Positions 1 to 5,746 of a stretch of 5,746 nucleotides of DNA are shown here, in pieces. The position numbers were made by a program, and so were the translations under genes. A model generated the notes under the pieces. It was not told the origin of the DNA. It searched no databases and saw only the letters and a program-made list of their open reading frames with translations. The stretch comes from Christensenellaceae bacterium (lineage in GTDB: Bacteria; Bacillota; Clostridia; Christensenellales; Borkfalkiaceae), in contig CAOMHR010000108.1 of the NCBI GenBank assembly GCA_948482865.1, positions 1 to 5,746 of the forward strand, given 5' to 3'. Position 1 is the stretch's first letter. Each line of letters starts with the position of its first letter.

Positions 1-803
1 GCGGCGCGGGAATAGCAAGCGTAGCTACGGCAGTACCGCAGGCAGTGCAACAACAGCAACAGCCGCAAACGGTGCAACAAGCTATCGACAATAGCGCATT
101 GGCAAGAATAGAAGCGGAAATTGCAAGAATTAACGATAAAATTTCAAATCAGCAACCTGTGCAACCGCAGTATATTAACCTGCCTATGCCGCAACAGCCG
201 CAGCAACAGTATATATCCGTTCCCATGCAGCAACAAATGCAACCGCAGATGATGCCCGTTTCTATGCAACAGCAGTTGCCTATGATGCCGATGGGCGGCG
301 GTCATAGCGGAGAATTCTCTGATTTGAGAGCAGATGTTCGTTCTATGCGTGAAGAACAGCGTTCCGAAAGAGAAGTTACGGCGCTCAGAAGGGAGATGGA
401 ACTTGAATTTGCAAAGTTGCGTGCCGACGGTATGTACGGTAAGCAAACGCCTGCGCAAATTTCTATGCCTGCAAATGTGCAAGGGGCGCGCGAACTTACA
501 CAAAACGGTCAGCCGGCTCAGGATAATTCTGCCGAAATGATGGGCGCGATAATGGCGGCATTTGTTAAAAACATAGCTGCTAACAATTATGCCGTGCCTG
601 TTGCGGAAACTGTTCAGGAGCCGCAGGAAGAGCAGAAACCTAACGTTGCAAGTACGTCGGCAAGTTATCCGTCCAATGCTGTAATTACGACTACAACTAC
701 CGTAGACACTACCAAAAGCGGGAAGTCCCGCAATGAACAGTTGGATGACGGAAGGCTGTTTGATATCGACGGTTTTTACGATACGTTTGACAGCAACAAA
801 TAA
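1..803 (+). CDS. Unrecognised Gln/Met/Pro-rich coiled-coil protein, 5'-truncated by the window edge
   Basis: The reading frame (codons from base 3) is open to the left edge and ends at TAA 801-803, giving about 266 residues of C-terminal sequence. The GTG at 45 is only the first possible start codon inside the window; the frame continues upstream as small hydrophobic residues (GAGIASVATAVPQA), so the real start is probably outside. Visible parts, in order: a poly-Gln run, a short helical segment (99-143, LARIEAEIARINDKI), a low-complexity Gln/Pro/Met region (about 144-300) with a 13-residue imperfect repeat, a charged probable coiled coil (315-431, rich in Arg/Glu with Leu/Met spacing), a Thr-rich stretch near 685-713, and an acidic-aromatic tail. 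I recognise no catalytic motif or family. The Ala/Gly-rich start could be the end of a membrane segment, which would make it a membrane-anchored scaffold, but that is inference. The terminator after it suggests it ends its own transcription unit. Confidence 0.8.
   Translation, partial: GAGIASVATAVPQAVQQQQQPQTVQQAIDNSALARIEAEIARINDKISNQQPVQPQYINLPMPQQPQQQYISVPMQQQMQPQMMPVSMQQQLPMMPMGGGHSGEFSDLRADVRSMREEQRSEREVTALRREMELEFAKLRADGMYGKQTPAQISMPANVQGARELTQNGQPAQDNSAEMMGAIMAAFVKNIAANNYAVPVAETVQEPQEEQKPNVASTSASYPSNAVITTTTTVDTTKSGKSRNEQLDDGRLFDIDGFYDTFDSNK
168..245 (+). repeat. Two 39-bp imperfect tandem units within the Gln/Met-rich coding region
   Basis: Two adjacent 13-codon units start at 168 and 207. 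They encode QYINLPMPQQPQQ and QYISVPMQQQMQP, which agree at 8 of 13 positions. The shared core is Gln-Tyr-Ile-x-x-Pro-Met. A weaker continuation (Met-Pro-x-x-Met-Gln-Gln-Gln) follows up to about 300. The DNA copies have diverged more than the protein, so this is an old duplication kept at protein level or simply convergent low complexity. Confidence 0.55.
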
Positions 804-814
804 GATATTTTAAA

Positions 815-852
815 TTAAGCGGTACGGATTTTGTACCGCTTAAATTTATTTT
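815..852 (+). terminator. Rho-independent terminator after the Gln/Met-rich gene
   Basis: A perfect 11-bp stem pairs 815-825 (TTAAGCGGTAC) with 833-843 (GTACCGCTTAA) around a 7-nt loop (GGATTTT). It is followed at once by a T-rich tract, 845-852 (TTTATTTT). It begins 12 nt after the stop codon at 801-803, the usual position for an intrinsic terminator. It should separate the upstream gene from the 1021 gene. Confidence 0.88.
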
Positions 853-856
853 GAAT

Positions 857-927
857 AATCTGAAAAAAACTACCCAAAATATTTTTACAAGCGGAAACGC
901 TTTAATATAGAGCTTGTTTTTCAGATT
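857..927. repeat. 11-bp perfect inverted repeat enclosing a GAAA-loop hairpin
   Basis: AATCTGAAAAA (857-867) is the exact reverse complement of TTTTTCAGATT (917-927). Between the arms is a 5-bp hairpin, 889-893 with 898-902 (AAGCG/CGCTT), closed by a GAAA tetraloop. A competing pairing joins ACAAGC (887-892) to GCTTGT (912-917). The outer arms are A/T-rich, so part of the match could be chance. The repeat could be an RNA helix or a regulator-binding palindrome; the sequence does not tell which. Confidence 0.5.
884..911 (+). promoter_or_regulatory. Possible sigma-A type promoter for the 1021 gene
   Basis: TTTACA (884-889, five of six bases of TTGACA) is separated by 16 nt from TATAGA (906-911, four of six bases of TATAAT). 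Transcription would start near 918 and give a leader of about 100 nt containing the two hairpins at 931-983. The match is moderate and the region is A/T-rich, so a chance match is possible. It fits the need for a new promoter after the terminator at 815-852. Confidence 0.35.
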
Positions 928-1000
928 GACGCCTGTCTTTTTGAAGGACAGGCGGGAGGGGTATTCGTTTTCGGATACTCCTCTATGAATTTTTGGGCAA
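918..1000 (+). promoter_or_regulatory. Structured 5' leader with two tandem hairpins, class not recognised
   Basis: Hairpin A pairs 931-937 (GCCTGTC) with 947-953 (GACAGGC) and can extend inward through a T-G pair at 938/946. Hairpin B begins two bases later and pairs 956-967 with 972-983 in a 12-bp stem with a TTTT loop. Hairpin B contains two G-T positions (960/979 and 965/974). These pair as G-U in a plus-strand RNA but would be A-C mismatches in a minus-strand RNA, so the plus strand is favoured. A 7-bp long-range match, CCCAAAA (873-879) with TTTTGGG (991-997), could close the whole region. No U-tract directly follows hairpin B (the T run is at 990-994), so it is not a standard terminator. 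I see no consensus of the T-box, SAM, TPP, FMN, cobalamin or lysine classes. A cis-regulatory leader for the 1021 gene is the simplest reading; a small RNA is the alternative. Confidence 0.5.
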
Positions 1001-1020
1001 ATTGTTAAGTAAAATATTAT

Positions 1021-1941
1021 ATGAAGAAATTTTTACTTAAAATTTTGCCTAAAATAAAATTAGCGGTTTGCTTTGCAGTTTGTATTTCTGTTTGCATTGC
1101 CGTGCCGTGTCTTGCTTTTAACAAAACGGGCGGCAGCGCTTCTACTGACGAAAGGTCGGTATTAAAAGTCTGGCAAATTGATTCGTTTGAAGGTGGAAAA
1201 GGTTCGCGTGCGGATTTTTTGCAGAATATAGGCGATGAATTTGCGGCAAACGGCGGAAGCTATGTTTCGGTAGTATCGCTTTCCGCAGACGCTGCACGTT
1301 TTAATCTTGAAAAAGGTAATGTTCCTGATTTAATTTCCTACGGCGCAGGAATATACGGAATTGAAAATTATATTAAGAGTTATGAAACTTGGTGCCATGG
1401 CGGTTATTGCCTGCTGTCGCTTGATACGTCTGCCGATTTTACAGACCTTGATGCAAATAATACTGTTATAAATGAAGGTAAAGATAATTTTGTCGGTGCG
1501 GCGGCATTATTTTGCGGTATTTCGGGTGCTGAATATGAAAAAAGTACAGCAGCTTATGTGAGTCTTATAAACGGTAAATATAAATATTTGTTAGGGACTC
1601 AACGCGATATTTTCAGACTGAAAATGCGCGGTAAAAATTTTACGATAAAGCCTGTATCTGATTTTAATGATTTGTACCAAAATATTTCTGTTACGGCTCA
1701 GGGCGACAGAGCAACTTTAGCAAAAAGATTTTGCGGATATTTGTTGAGTAAGACAGACGAAGTTAACAGAGTCGGTATGATGAGTAAGCGTACTGGTTTG
1801 TATGAAGACGAAATGAAACTTATGGAAGGCGTGAATTATGCTTATAAATTGACTAGTCCGATAAGTGAAAGTGCAAGGCAAAAGATAAATCAGGCTGTTT
1901 CGGACGGCGATATAAATATGTTGAAAAATCTGCTTAAATAA
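1021..1941 (+). CDS. Secreted protein resembling a family 1 extracellular solute-binding protein
   Basis: This 306-residue protein starts at ATG 1021. It has a Sec-type signal: basic residues K2, K3, K7, K11, K13, then a hydrophobic stretch at 14-32 with likely cleavage near A32. There is no proper lipobox (P29 precedes C30), unlike many Gram-positive binding proteins. The mature part shows binding-protein features: LKVWQIDSFEGGKGSRADFL near the N-terminus, VPDLISYG (101-108), WCHGGYC (124-130) resembling the family's hinge-region motif, and a C-terminal KRFCGYLLSK...VGMMSKRTGLY segment. At 306 residues it is well below the roughly 400-450 usual for the family, and the stretch between PDLISYG and CHGGYC is much compressed. 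No permease or ATPase gene adjoins it, so the ligand is unknown and a sensing or degenerate role is possible. Cysteines are frequent: C17, C21, C25 and C30 in the signal, then C125, C130, C165 and C238. The ribosome-binding site is weak: no good purine-rich sequence lies before the ATG, and an in-frame stop at 1006 rules out an upstream start. Confidence 0.72.
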   Translation: MKKFLLKILPKIKLAVCFAVCISVCIAVPCLAFNKTGGSASTDERSVLKVWQIDSFEGGKGSRADFLQNIGDEFAANGGSYVSVVSLSADAARFNLEKGNVPDLISYGAGIYGIENYIKSYETWCHGGYCLLSLDTSADFTDLDANNTVINEGKDNFVGAAALFCGISGAEYEKSTAAYVSLINGKYKYLLGTQRDIFRLKMRGKNFTIKPVSDFNDLYQNISVTAQGDRATLAKRFCGYLLSKTDEVNRVGMMSKRTGLYEDEMKLMEGVNYAYKLTSPISESARQKINQAVSDGDINMLKNLLK

Positions 1942-1970
1942 TTGAAAAAAAACAAAATAAATGATATTAT
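1942..1970 (+). promoter_or_regulatory. Probable sigma-A promoter for the murB operon
   Basis: TTGAAA (1942-1947) and TATTAT (1965-1970) are separated by 17 nt, a near-consensus arrangement, placed directly after the stop codon of the preceding gene (1939-1941). Transcription would begin near 1977, almost on top of the AGGTGG at 1976-1981, so the message would have a very short leader. The 44-bp gap has no terminator, so read-through from the 1021 gene is also possible. Confidence 0.45.
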
Positions 1971-1975
1971 AGTAT

Positions 1976-1981
1976 AGGTGG
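1976..1981 (+). promoter_or_regulatory. Ribosome-binding site that fixes the TTG start of murB
   Basis: AGGTGG lies 4 nt before TTG 1986. It is the only Shine-Dalgarno-like sequence in the gap, and an in-frame stop at 1962-1964 leaves no earlier start. The spacing is on the short side. Confidence 0.6.
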
Positions 1982-1985
1982 CAAT

Positions 1986-2891
1986 TTGAATATTGAAGAC
2001 AATCTTGATACCCTTTTTAAAAGCGTAAAAAAAGTAAGCGGGTTCAACTTTACAAAACATACCACCTATGGTTGCGGCGGTAATGCTAAAAGTGTGTATT
2101 ATCCCGAAACGCCCGAACAAGCGGCAGCTGTATACAAATATCTGAAGCAAAGCGGCGACAGTTTTATAACTCTTGGAAACGGGTCAAACGTTTTGGTTGC
2201 AGACGATGGATTTGACGGTGAAGTAATTGCTACTAAATATTTACAGGGCACGCGTCAATCTTCACAGGAAAGTTTTCTGTGTTTTGCAGGGACGACGGTT
2301 GCCAACATATTAAAATTTTGCAAAGCTAACGGGTTTGGCGGTCTTGAATATCTTGTAGGCATACCTGCGACTTGCGGCGGCTTGGTCTATATGAACGGCG
2401 GCGCGGCAGGAAAGTATATATGCGAAAATATTAAAAATGTTTATATTTTTGACAGCGAATTCAAGGTTCTAACAAATAAAGAATGTCAATTTGGCAACAA
2501 GCATAGTATTATGCGTGACATTGATTGCATAATCCTTGCAGCGGAGTTTAATTTTATCCAAAAATCGCAAAAAGATATTGAAACGGATATTGCATATTAT
2601 TTAGAGAAAAGACGCAATCATCCAAAGGGTAAGAGCTGCGGGTGTGTATTTAAAAACGTCGGCGGTATAAGCGCAGGAAAATTGATTGACCAATCTGGGC
2701 TTAAAGGGCTGACGATAGGCGGCGCTACTGTGAGCAGAGACCATGCGAATTTTATTTTAAACACAGGTGCTCGCTCTGCCGACGTTTATGCGCTTATTAA
2801 AGAAGTAAAGCGCAGAGTGCTTGATAAGACGGGTATTTTACTTGAAGAGGAAGTAGTTTACATAGGAGATTTCAATGATTCTTTCGGGTGA
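1986..2891 (+). CDS. murB: UDP-N-acetylenolpyruvoylglucosamine reductase MurB
   Basis: MurB is the cytoplasmic FAD enzyme that uses NADPH to reduce UDP-GlcNAc-enolpyruvate to UDP-MurNAc, the second committed step of peptidoglycan precursor synthesis. The 301-residue length is normal for the shorter (type II) MurB. FAD-binding signatures are present: HTTYGCGGNA (25-34), GNGSNVLV (64-71) and VGIPATCGG (124-132). The C-terminal domain carries GKSCGCVFKN (215-224) and LLEEEVVYIG (285-294), whose last Glu (E289) aligns with the conserved catalytic glutamate. Two departures stand out. The general-acid Ser expected in CGS-VF is Cys220. The usual Tyr-Arg of the YRxS substrate motif is Asn171-Lys172, with Ser174 kept. 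The start is TTG 1986; no ATG occurs in frame near the N-terminus. The 3' end overlaps the next gene by 17 bp, implying co-transcription and translational coupling. Confidence 0.95.
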   Translation: MNIEDNLDTLFKSVKKVSGFNFTKHTTYGCGGNAKSVYYPETPEQAAAVYKYLKQSGDSFITLGNGSNVLVADDGFDGEVIATKYLQGTRQSSQESFLCFAGTTVANILKFCKANGFGGLEYLVGIPATCGGLVYMNGGAAGKYICENIKNVYIFDSEFKVLTNKECQFGNKHSIMRDIDCIILAAEFNFIQKSQKDIETDIAYYLEKRRNHPKGKSCGCVFKNVGGISAGKLIDQSGLKGLTIGGATVSRDHANFILNTGARSADVYALIKEVKRRVLDKTGILLEEEVVYIGDFNDSFG

Positions 2892-3651
2892 TTATCATAC
2901 ACATACGCCCTATTCCCACGGGAAAAATACGGTGCTTGAAAACGCTTTTGCGGCAAAGTCAAAAGGAATAAAAGAAATAGCTATAACCGACCACGGCTTT
3001 AATCATATCATTTTCGGTCTTAAACGAAAAAATCTTGCCGCGCTTCGGTCGGAAATAATTGAAGCGGAAAAACTTACGGGCGTTAAAATTTTAATGGGAA
3101 TGGAAAGTAATTTAATATCTGTTAACGGTCATTCGGATATGACTGAGAGCGATTTAAAGTACTTTGATATATTCCTTTGCGGAATACACGAAGTGGTGAA
3201 ATTTAAAAGTTTTTCCGATATGCGTGACGTAATGTTTAAAAATTATATGGCGTACAAGTTTGGGAAAAAGCCGTCGGACAAGGTTATTGCAAATACTACG
3301 AAGGCGTATATAAACGTTGTTAAAAGTAATCCCGTTGATATTCTGACCCATATAAATTATAAGTGTTTTTGCGATTTGAAAGAAGTTGCAAAATGCTGTA
3401 GCGATTATGGCACATATATTGAAATAAATACTAAGAAGAGACACGTTTCAGCGGAAGAGTTAAATCTTATGGCTTCTACGGGCGTGCGGTTTGTGATTGA
3501 TTCAGACGCGCATTCCGCATCCAGAATAGGCGACACTAAAATTGCCGAAGAGCTTTTGTCGGAAGCAAGCGTTCCGCCCGAGCAAATTGATAATATTGAC
3601 GGCAGACTGCCTAAATTCAGGTTCAGAGCCTACAAAGCAGAAAAATTGTGA
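2875..3651 (+). CDS. Stand-alone PHP-domain metal-dependent hydrolase (phosphatase-like)
   Basis: This 258-residue protein spans a single PHP (polymerase and histidinol phosphatase) domain, a trinuclear-metal fold that hydrolyses phosphoester bonds. The motif set is complete in order: DYHTHTPYSHG (D6, H8, H10, H15), ITDHG (D39, H40), GMESN (E77), GIHE (H105), LTHIN (H159) and DSDAH (D209, D211, H213). These resemble the YcdX and histidinol-phosphatase-like group. No histidine-synthesis genes are nearby, so histidinol phosphate is not a safe substrate assignment; the actual substrate is unknown. ATG 2875 lies inside the end of murB and is preceded by AGGAGA (2864-2869) at 5-nt spacing, which fixes the start. 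The stop is 1 nt before whiA. The position inside a murB-whiA-dnaE operon suggests a housekeeping role in nucleotide or sugar-phosphate metabolism, by inference only. Confidence 0.9.
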   Translation: MILSGDYHTHTPYSHGKNTVLENAFAAKSKGIKEIAITDHGFNHIIFGLKRKNLAALRSEIIEAEKLTGVKILMGMESNLISVNGHSDMTESDLKYFDIFLCGIHEVVKFKSFSDMRDVMFKNYMAYKFGKKPSDKVIANTTKAYINVVKSNPVDILTHINYKCFCDLKEVAKCCSDYGTYIEINTKKRHVSAEELNLMASTGVRFVIDSDAHSASRIGDTKIAEELLSEASVPPEQIDNIDGRLPKFRFRAYKAEKL

Positions 3652-3652
3652 T

Positions 3653-4609
3653 ATGCAGAACTTTACCGAAGAAATAAAAAATGAAATTATTAAAAACCCG
3701 ATTGGCGACAAGTGTTGTAAACTTGCCGCGCTTTCTGCTTTTATAAGAACCAGCGGCAGCGTTATTTCAAAACAGGGAAAATTCGGGTTTGAAATTACTA
3801 CTGAAAACGAAGGGACTGCAGAATATTTCTCAGATATGCTTGAAGAAGAGTTTGGGCTGAGTTTAAATGTTACGGGCGCAAAATTCGATATTTTAAGCGG
3901 CAGGGACAAGTTGACCTTTGAGTGCTTGGGTGACGACGCGGAAAAATTTCTTTCCGATACGGGAATATTAAAAAACAGTAGTGACGGTAAAAGCCTGAGT
4001 TTTGGAATAAGCGAAAAAGTAATTGCAAAAGACTGTTGTAAAGCTGCGTATATAAAAGGCGTGTTTTTAGGCGGCGGAAGTTGTACACTTCCGGAAGAAA
4101 GTGTTCTGAGCAGAACGGGTTATCATTTTGAAATTGTTTTTTCTAATAAAATAGCGGCAAGTGATTTTTGCGAACTTTTATGTTCGTTTGAAATTCTTGC
4201 AAAACTGGTCGGGCGTAAAGATTCCGCAGTCGTTTACGTAAAAAGTAAGGAAGTTATTTCAGATATTTTGCATGTGCTATCCGCAGATAACTGCTTGGAA
4301 AAATTAAATAAAATAGTTGAGTTGAAGGACAGGACAAACAACGCAAACAGGGTAAACAACTGCTCGGTTTCAAATATTGATAAAACAGTAACCGCATCTG
4401 TAAACCAGGTGCGAGCAATTGAAATTATAGGCGATACAGTTGGACTTCAAAGTTTAAATAAAATGCTTTTTGAAGTCGCCGAAGCCAGACTTGCCGATAA
4501 AAATGCGTCGATACAGGAACTTGCCGACAGGCTTTCGATTTCCAAAAGTTGCATTAATCACCGAATGAGAAAAATTTTAGATCTTGCTAAATCGCTGGAC
4601 AAGGATTGA
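3653..4609 (+). CDS. whiA: DNA-binding regulator WhiA
   Basis: WhiA joins a degenerate LAGLIDADG homing-endonuclease fold to a C-terminal helix-turn-helix. In Streptomyces it activates sporulation-division genes with WhiB; in Bacillus it affects division and chromosome segregation. The protein here is 318 residues, normal for the family. The frame is open further upstream inside the PHP gene, but ATG 3653 gives the family N-terminus ([12 protein letters not shown], like SSEVKNEL) and follows the PHP stop by 1 nt. The LAGLIDADG-like part includes [18 protein letters not shown] (about 129-146) and [10 protein letters not shown]. The C-terminal part keeps [15 protein letters not shown] and the recognition region [13 protein letters not shown], where Cys replaces the usual Gly of ISKSGVNHRLRKI. 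No good Shine-Dalgarno sequence precedes it, so translation probably depends on coupling to the upstream gene. The rapZ and yvcK genes commonly found just before whiA are missing here. Confidence 0.95.
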   Translation: MQNFTEEIKNEIIKNPIGDKCCKLAALSAFIRTSGSVISKQGKFGFEITTENEGTAEYFSDMLEEEFGLSLNVTGAKFDILSGRDKLTFECLGDDAEKFLSDTGILKNSSDGKSLSFGISEKVIAKDCCKAAYIKGVFLGGGSCTLPEESVLSRTGYHFEIVFSNKIAASDFCELLCSFEILAKLVGRKDSAVVYVKSKEVISDILHVLSADNCLEKLNKIVELKDRTNNANRVNNCSVSNIDKTVTASVNQVRAIEIIGDTVGLQSLNKMLFEVAEARLADKNASIQELADRLSISKSCINHRMRKILDLAKSLDKD

Positions 4610-4614
4610 TAAAA

Positions 4615-5746
4615 ATGACAGATTTCGTACATCTTCACCTGCACACCGAATATTCGTTATTGGACGGTGCGTGCAAAATTGACAACTTAATACAATACTG
4701 CAAGCAGAACGGAATAGATACCGTTTGCATAACCGACCATGGTAATATGTACGGAACTTTGCAATTTGCCGAAAAGGCGGAAGTCGCAGGCTTGAAATAC
4801 ATCATAGGCTGTGAGTTTTATATGACGAGAGATATGGCGGATAAAACTTCAAACACCGCAGAGCATCTCATTCTCTTGGCAAAAAACAGAAAAGGCTATA
4901 TTAATCTTGTTCAGCTGGATTCAATGGCGTTTGTCGACGGTTTTTATTATAAGCCGAAAATAGACTATAAAGTTTTGAAAGAGCATTCCGAAGGGGTTAT
5001 TTGCCTTTCTGCGTGTCTTGCTGGCGGTATACCGCGCAGATTGCTTTCAGGCGACTACGACGGTGCAAAAGCAATGGCGTTGGATTTGAAAAATACTTTC
5101 GGTGAAGATTTTTACATAGAAATTCAGGACCACGGCATTGAAGAAGAAAAGAGAGTTTTACCGCTCCTTATAAAACTGGCGAATGAAACAGGGGTTGAAC
5201 TTGTAGCAACCAATGACGTTCATTATCTTTTGAAGGATGACGCGCAGCTTCAAGACGTCCTTATGTGTATTCAGATGAAAAAGCAGCTTGACGACCCCAA
5301 GCGAATGAAATTTTCAACCGAAGAATTTTATTTTAAAACGGGCGACGAAATGGCGGCGCTGTTTCCTAATTTGCCGAAAGCAATATCCAATACGCGCGTT
5401 ATTGCCGATAAGGTAACAGAGCCTGCGTTTAATCTTAAAAACGGCTATCCTGTAAAGGATACTACGTTGATTCCGGAATATACGCCGCAGGACGGTTCAA
5501 CTGCGGTAGAATATTTAAAAAAATTGACCGCTGAAGGTTTAAAGGTTCGTTACGGCGATAAACTGTCGCAGCGCGAACTTGACCGTGCCGAGTATGAACT
5601 GAATATTATATGCGGTATGGGTTATGCCGACTATTATCTTGTAGTTTGGGATTTTATTAACTGGTCAAAGGAGCAGGGCATCCCCGTAGGTCCGGGGCGC
5701 GGTTCGGGCGTTAGCTCAATAGTCGCGTACTCGATTGGTATAACGG
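4615..5746 (+). CDS. dnaE: DNA polymerase III subunit alpha DnaE, N-terminal part (cut by the window end)
   Basis: DnaE is the catalytic subunit of replicative DNA polymerase III. ATG 4615 follows the whiA stop by 5 nt; AAGGA at 4601-4605, inside the whiA end, is a suitable ribosome-binding site. The frame is open to the right edge, giving 377 residues of an expected 1,100 or more. Residues 1 to about 270 form the PHP domain with what looks like a full metal site: H8 and H10 in [14 protein letters not shown]17, H42 in TDHG, E67, H84, C134 in SACL, and D201 and H203 in NDVH. This resembles metal-binding PHP domains such as that of Thermus DnaE rather than the degenerate E. coli one. The palm domain then begins, with [14 protein letters not shown] and GPGRGSG (359-365), a nucleotide-binding signature. 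The catalytic aspartates, tau-binding and clamp-binding parts lie beyond the window. The C-family type (DnaE1 or a variant) cannot be settled from this part. Confidence 0.97.
   Translation, partial: MTDFVHLHLHTEYSLLDGACKIDNLIQYCKQNGIDTVCITDHGNMYGTLQFAEKAEVAGLKYIIGCEFYMTRDMADKTSNTAEHLILLAKNRKGYINLVQLDSMAFVDGFYYKPKIDYKVLKEHSEGVICLSACLAGGIPRRLLSGDYDGAKAMALDLKNTFGEDFYIEIQDHGIEEEKRVLPLLIKLANETGVELVATNDVHYLLKDDAQLQDVLMCIQMKKQLDDPKRMKFSTEEFYFKTGDEMAALFPNLPKAISNTRVIADKVTEPAFNLKNGYPVKDTTLIPEYTPQDGSTAVEYLKKLTAEGLKVRYGDKLSQRELDRAEYELNIICGMGYADYYLVVWDFINWSKEQGIPVGPGRGSGVSSIVAYSIGIT

Noticed and set aside
45..47. GTG 45 as the start of the first gene
   Set aside because: The frame stays open to base 3 with protein-like sequence and no ribosome-binding site precedes the GTG, so the gene is treated as truncated by the window edge.
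144..503. Minus-strand open frame of 119 codons opposite the Gln/Met-rich gene
   Set aside because: Its His/Arg/Leu-rich translation is the mirror of CAG/CAA/ATG-rich codons on the plus strand, so it is a shadow frame.
956..994. Hairpin B plus the later T run as an intrinsic terminator or attenuator
   Set aside because: Six non-U-tract bases separate the stem from a T run of only five, so it does not fit a standard terminator; attenuation cannot be claimed from this alone.
857..1000. A minus-strand small RNA ending in the T7 run at 869-863
   Set aside because: The long-range helix and T run are suggestive, but the three G-T positions in the hairpins would be A-C mismatches in a minus-strand RNA, and no minus-strand promoter was evident.
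985..1008. Seven-codon ORF (MNFWANC) as a leader peptide
   Set aside because: It has no suitably placed ribosome-binding site and no run of one regulatory amino acid; an ORF this short is expected by chance.
3542..3652. A longer whiA start inside the PHP gene
   Set aside because: The extra 37 residues overlap the end of the PHP gene and do not resemble WhiA; ATG 3653 gives the family N-terminus and normal length.
3154..4088. Minus-strand open frames opposite the PHP and whiA genes, and the one at 1890-2150
   Set aside because: They lie opposite strongly conserved plus-strand genes, have no recognisable domains and no promoter or ribosome-binding context.

Overview
The window looks like chromosomal DNA from a low- to moderate-GC Gram-positive bacterium, most likely a member of the Bacillota, class Clostridia. 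Three things support this: whiA is present, murB, whiA and dnaE lie together on one strand, and spacing is tight with a TTG start. An uncultured gut lineage is possible, but the sequence alone does not settle the genus. All convincing genes are on the plus strand.

Bases 1-803 hold the 3' part of an unrecognised Gln/Met/Pro-rich protein with two coiled-coil segments. It is open to the left edge, so its true start lies outside the window, and it is closed by a good intrinsic terminator (815-852). Bases 804-1020 are intergenic and unusually rich in inverted repeats. They include two back-to-back hairpins whose G-U pairs favour a plus-strand RNA, and a possible promoter. This stretch looks like a structured 5' leader for the next gene and matches no riboswitch class I could recognise. 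Bases 1021-1941 encode a short, exported protein resembling an ABC-transporter solute-binding protein, with no transporter genes beside it.

From 1986 to the right edge runs a compact housekeeping operon: murB (cell-wall precursor synthesis), a stand-alone PHP-family metal hydrolase overlapping it by 17 bp, whiA (DNA-binding regulator) starting 1 nt after the PHP stop, and dnaE (replicative DNA polymerase III alpha) starting 5 nt after whiA and cut by the window end. A promoter with a 17-nt spacer sits just before murB. The operon joins cell-wall synthesis, a division/growth regulator and chromosome replication, a grouping familiar from Clostridia. The rapZ and yvcK genes that usually precede whiA are absent here.

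I see no mobile element, CRISPR array, tRNA or rRNA gene and no clear new defence or biosynthetic system. The points most worth a second look are the structured intergenic region, the Cys-for-Ser replacement and altered substrate motif in MurB, the compressed orphan binding protein and the unidentified Q/M-rich protein.
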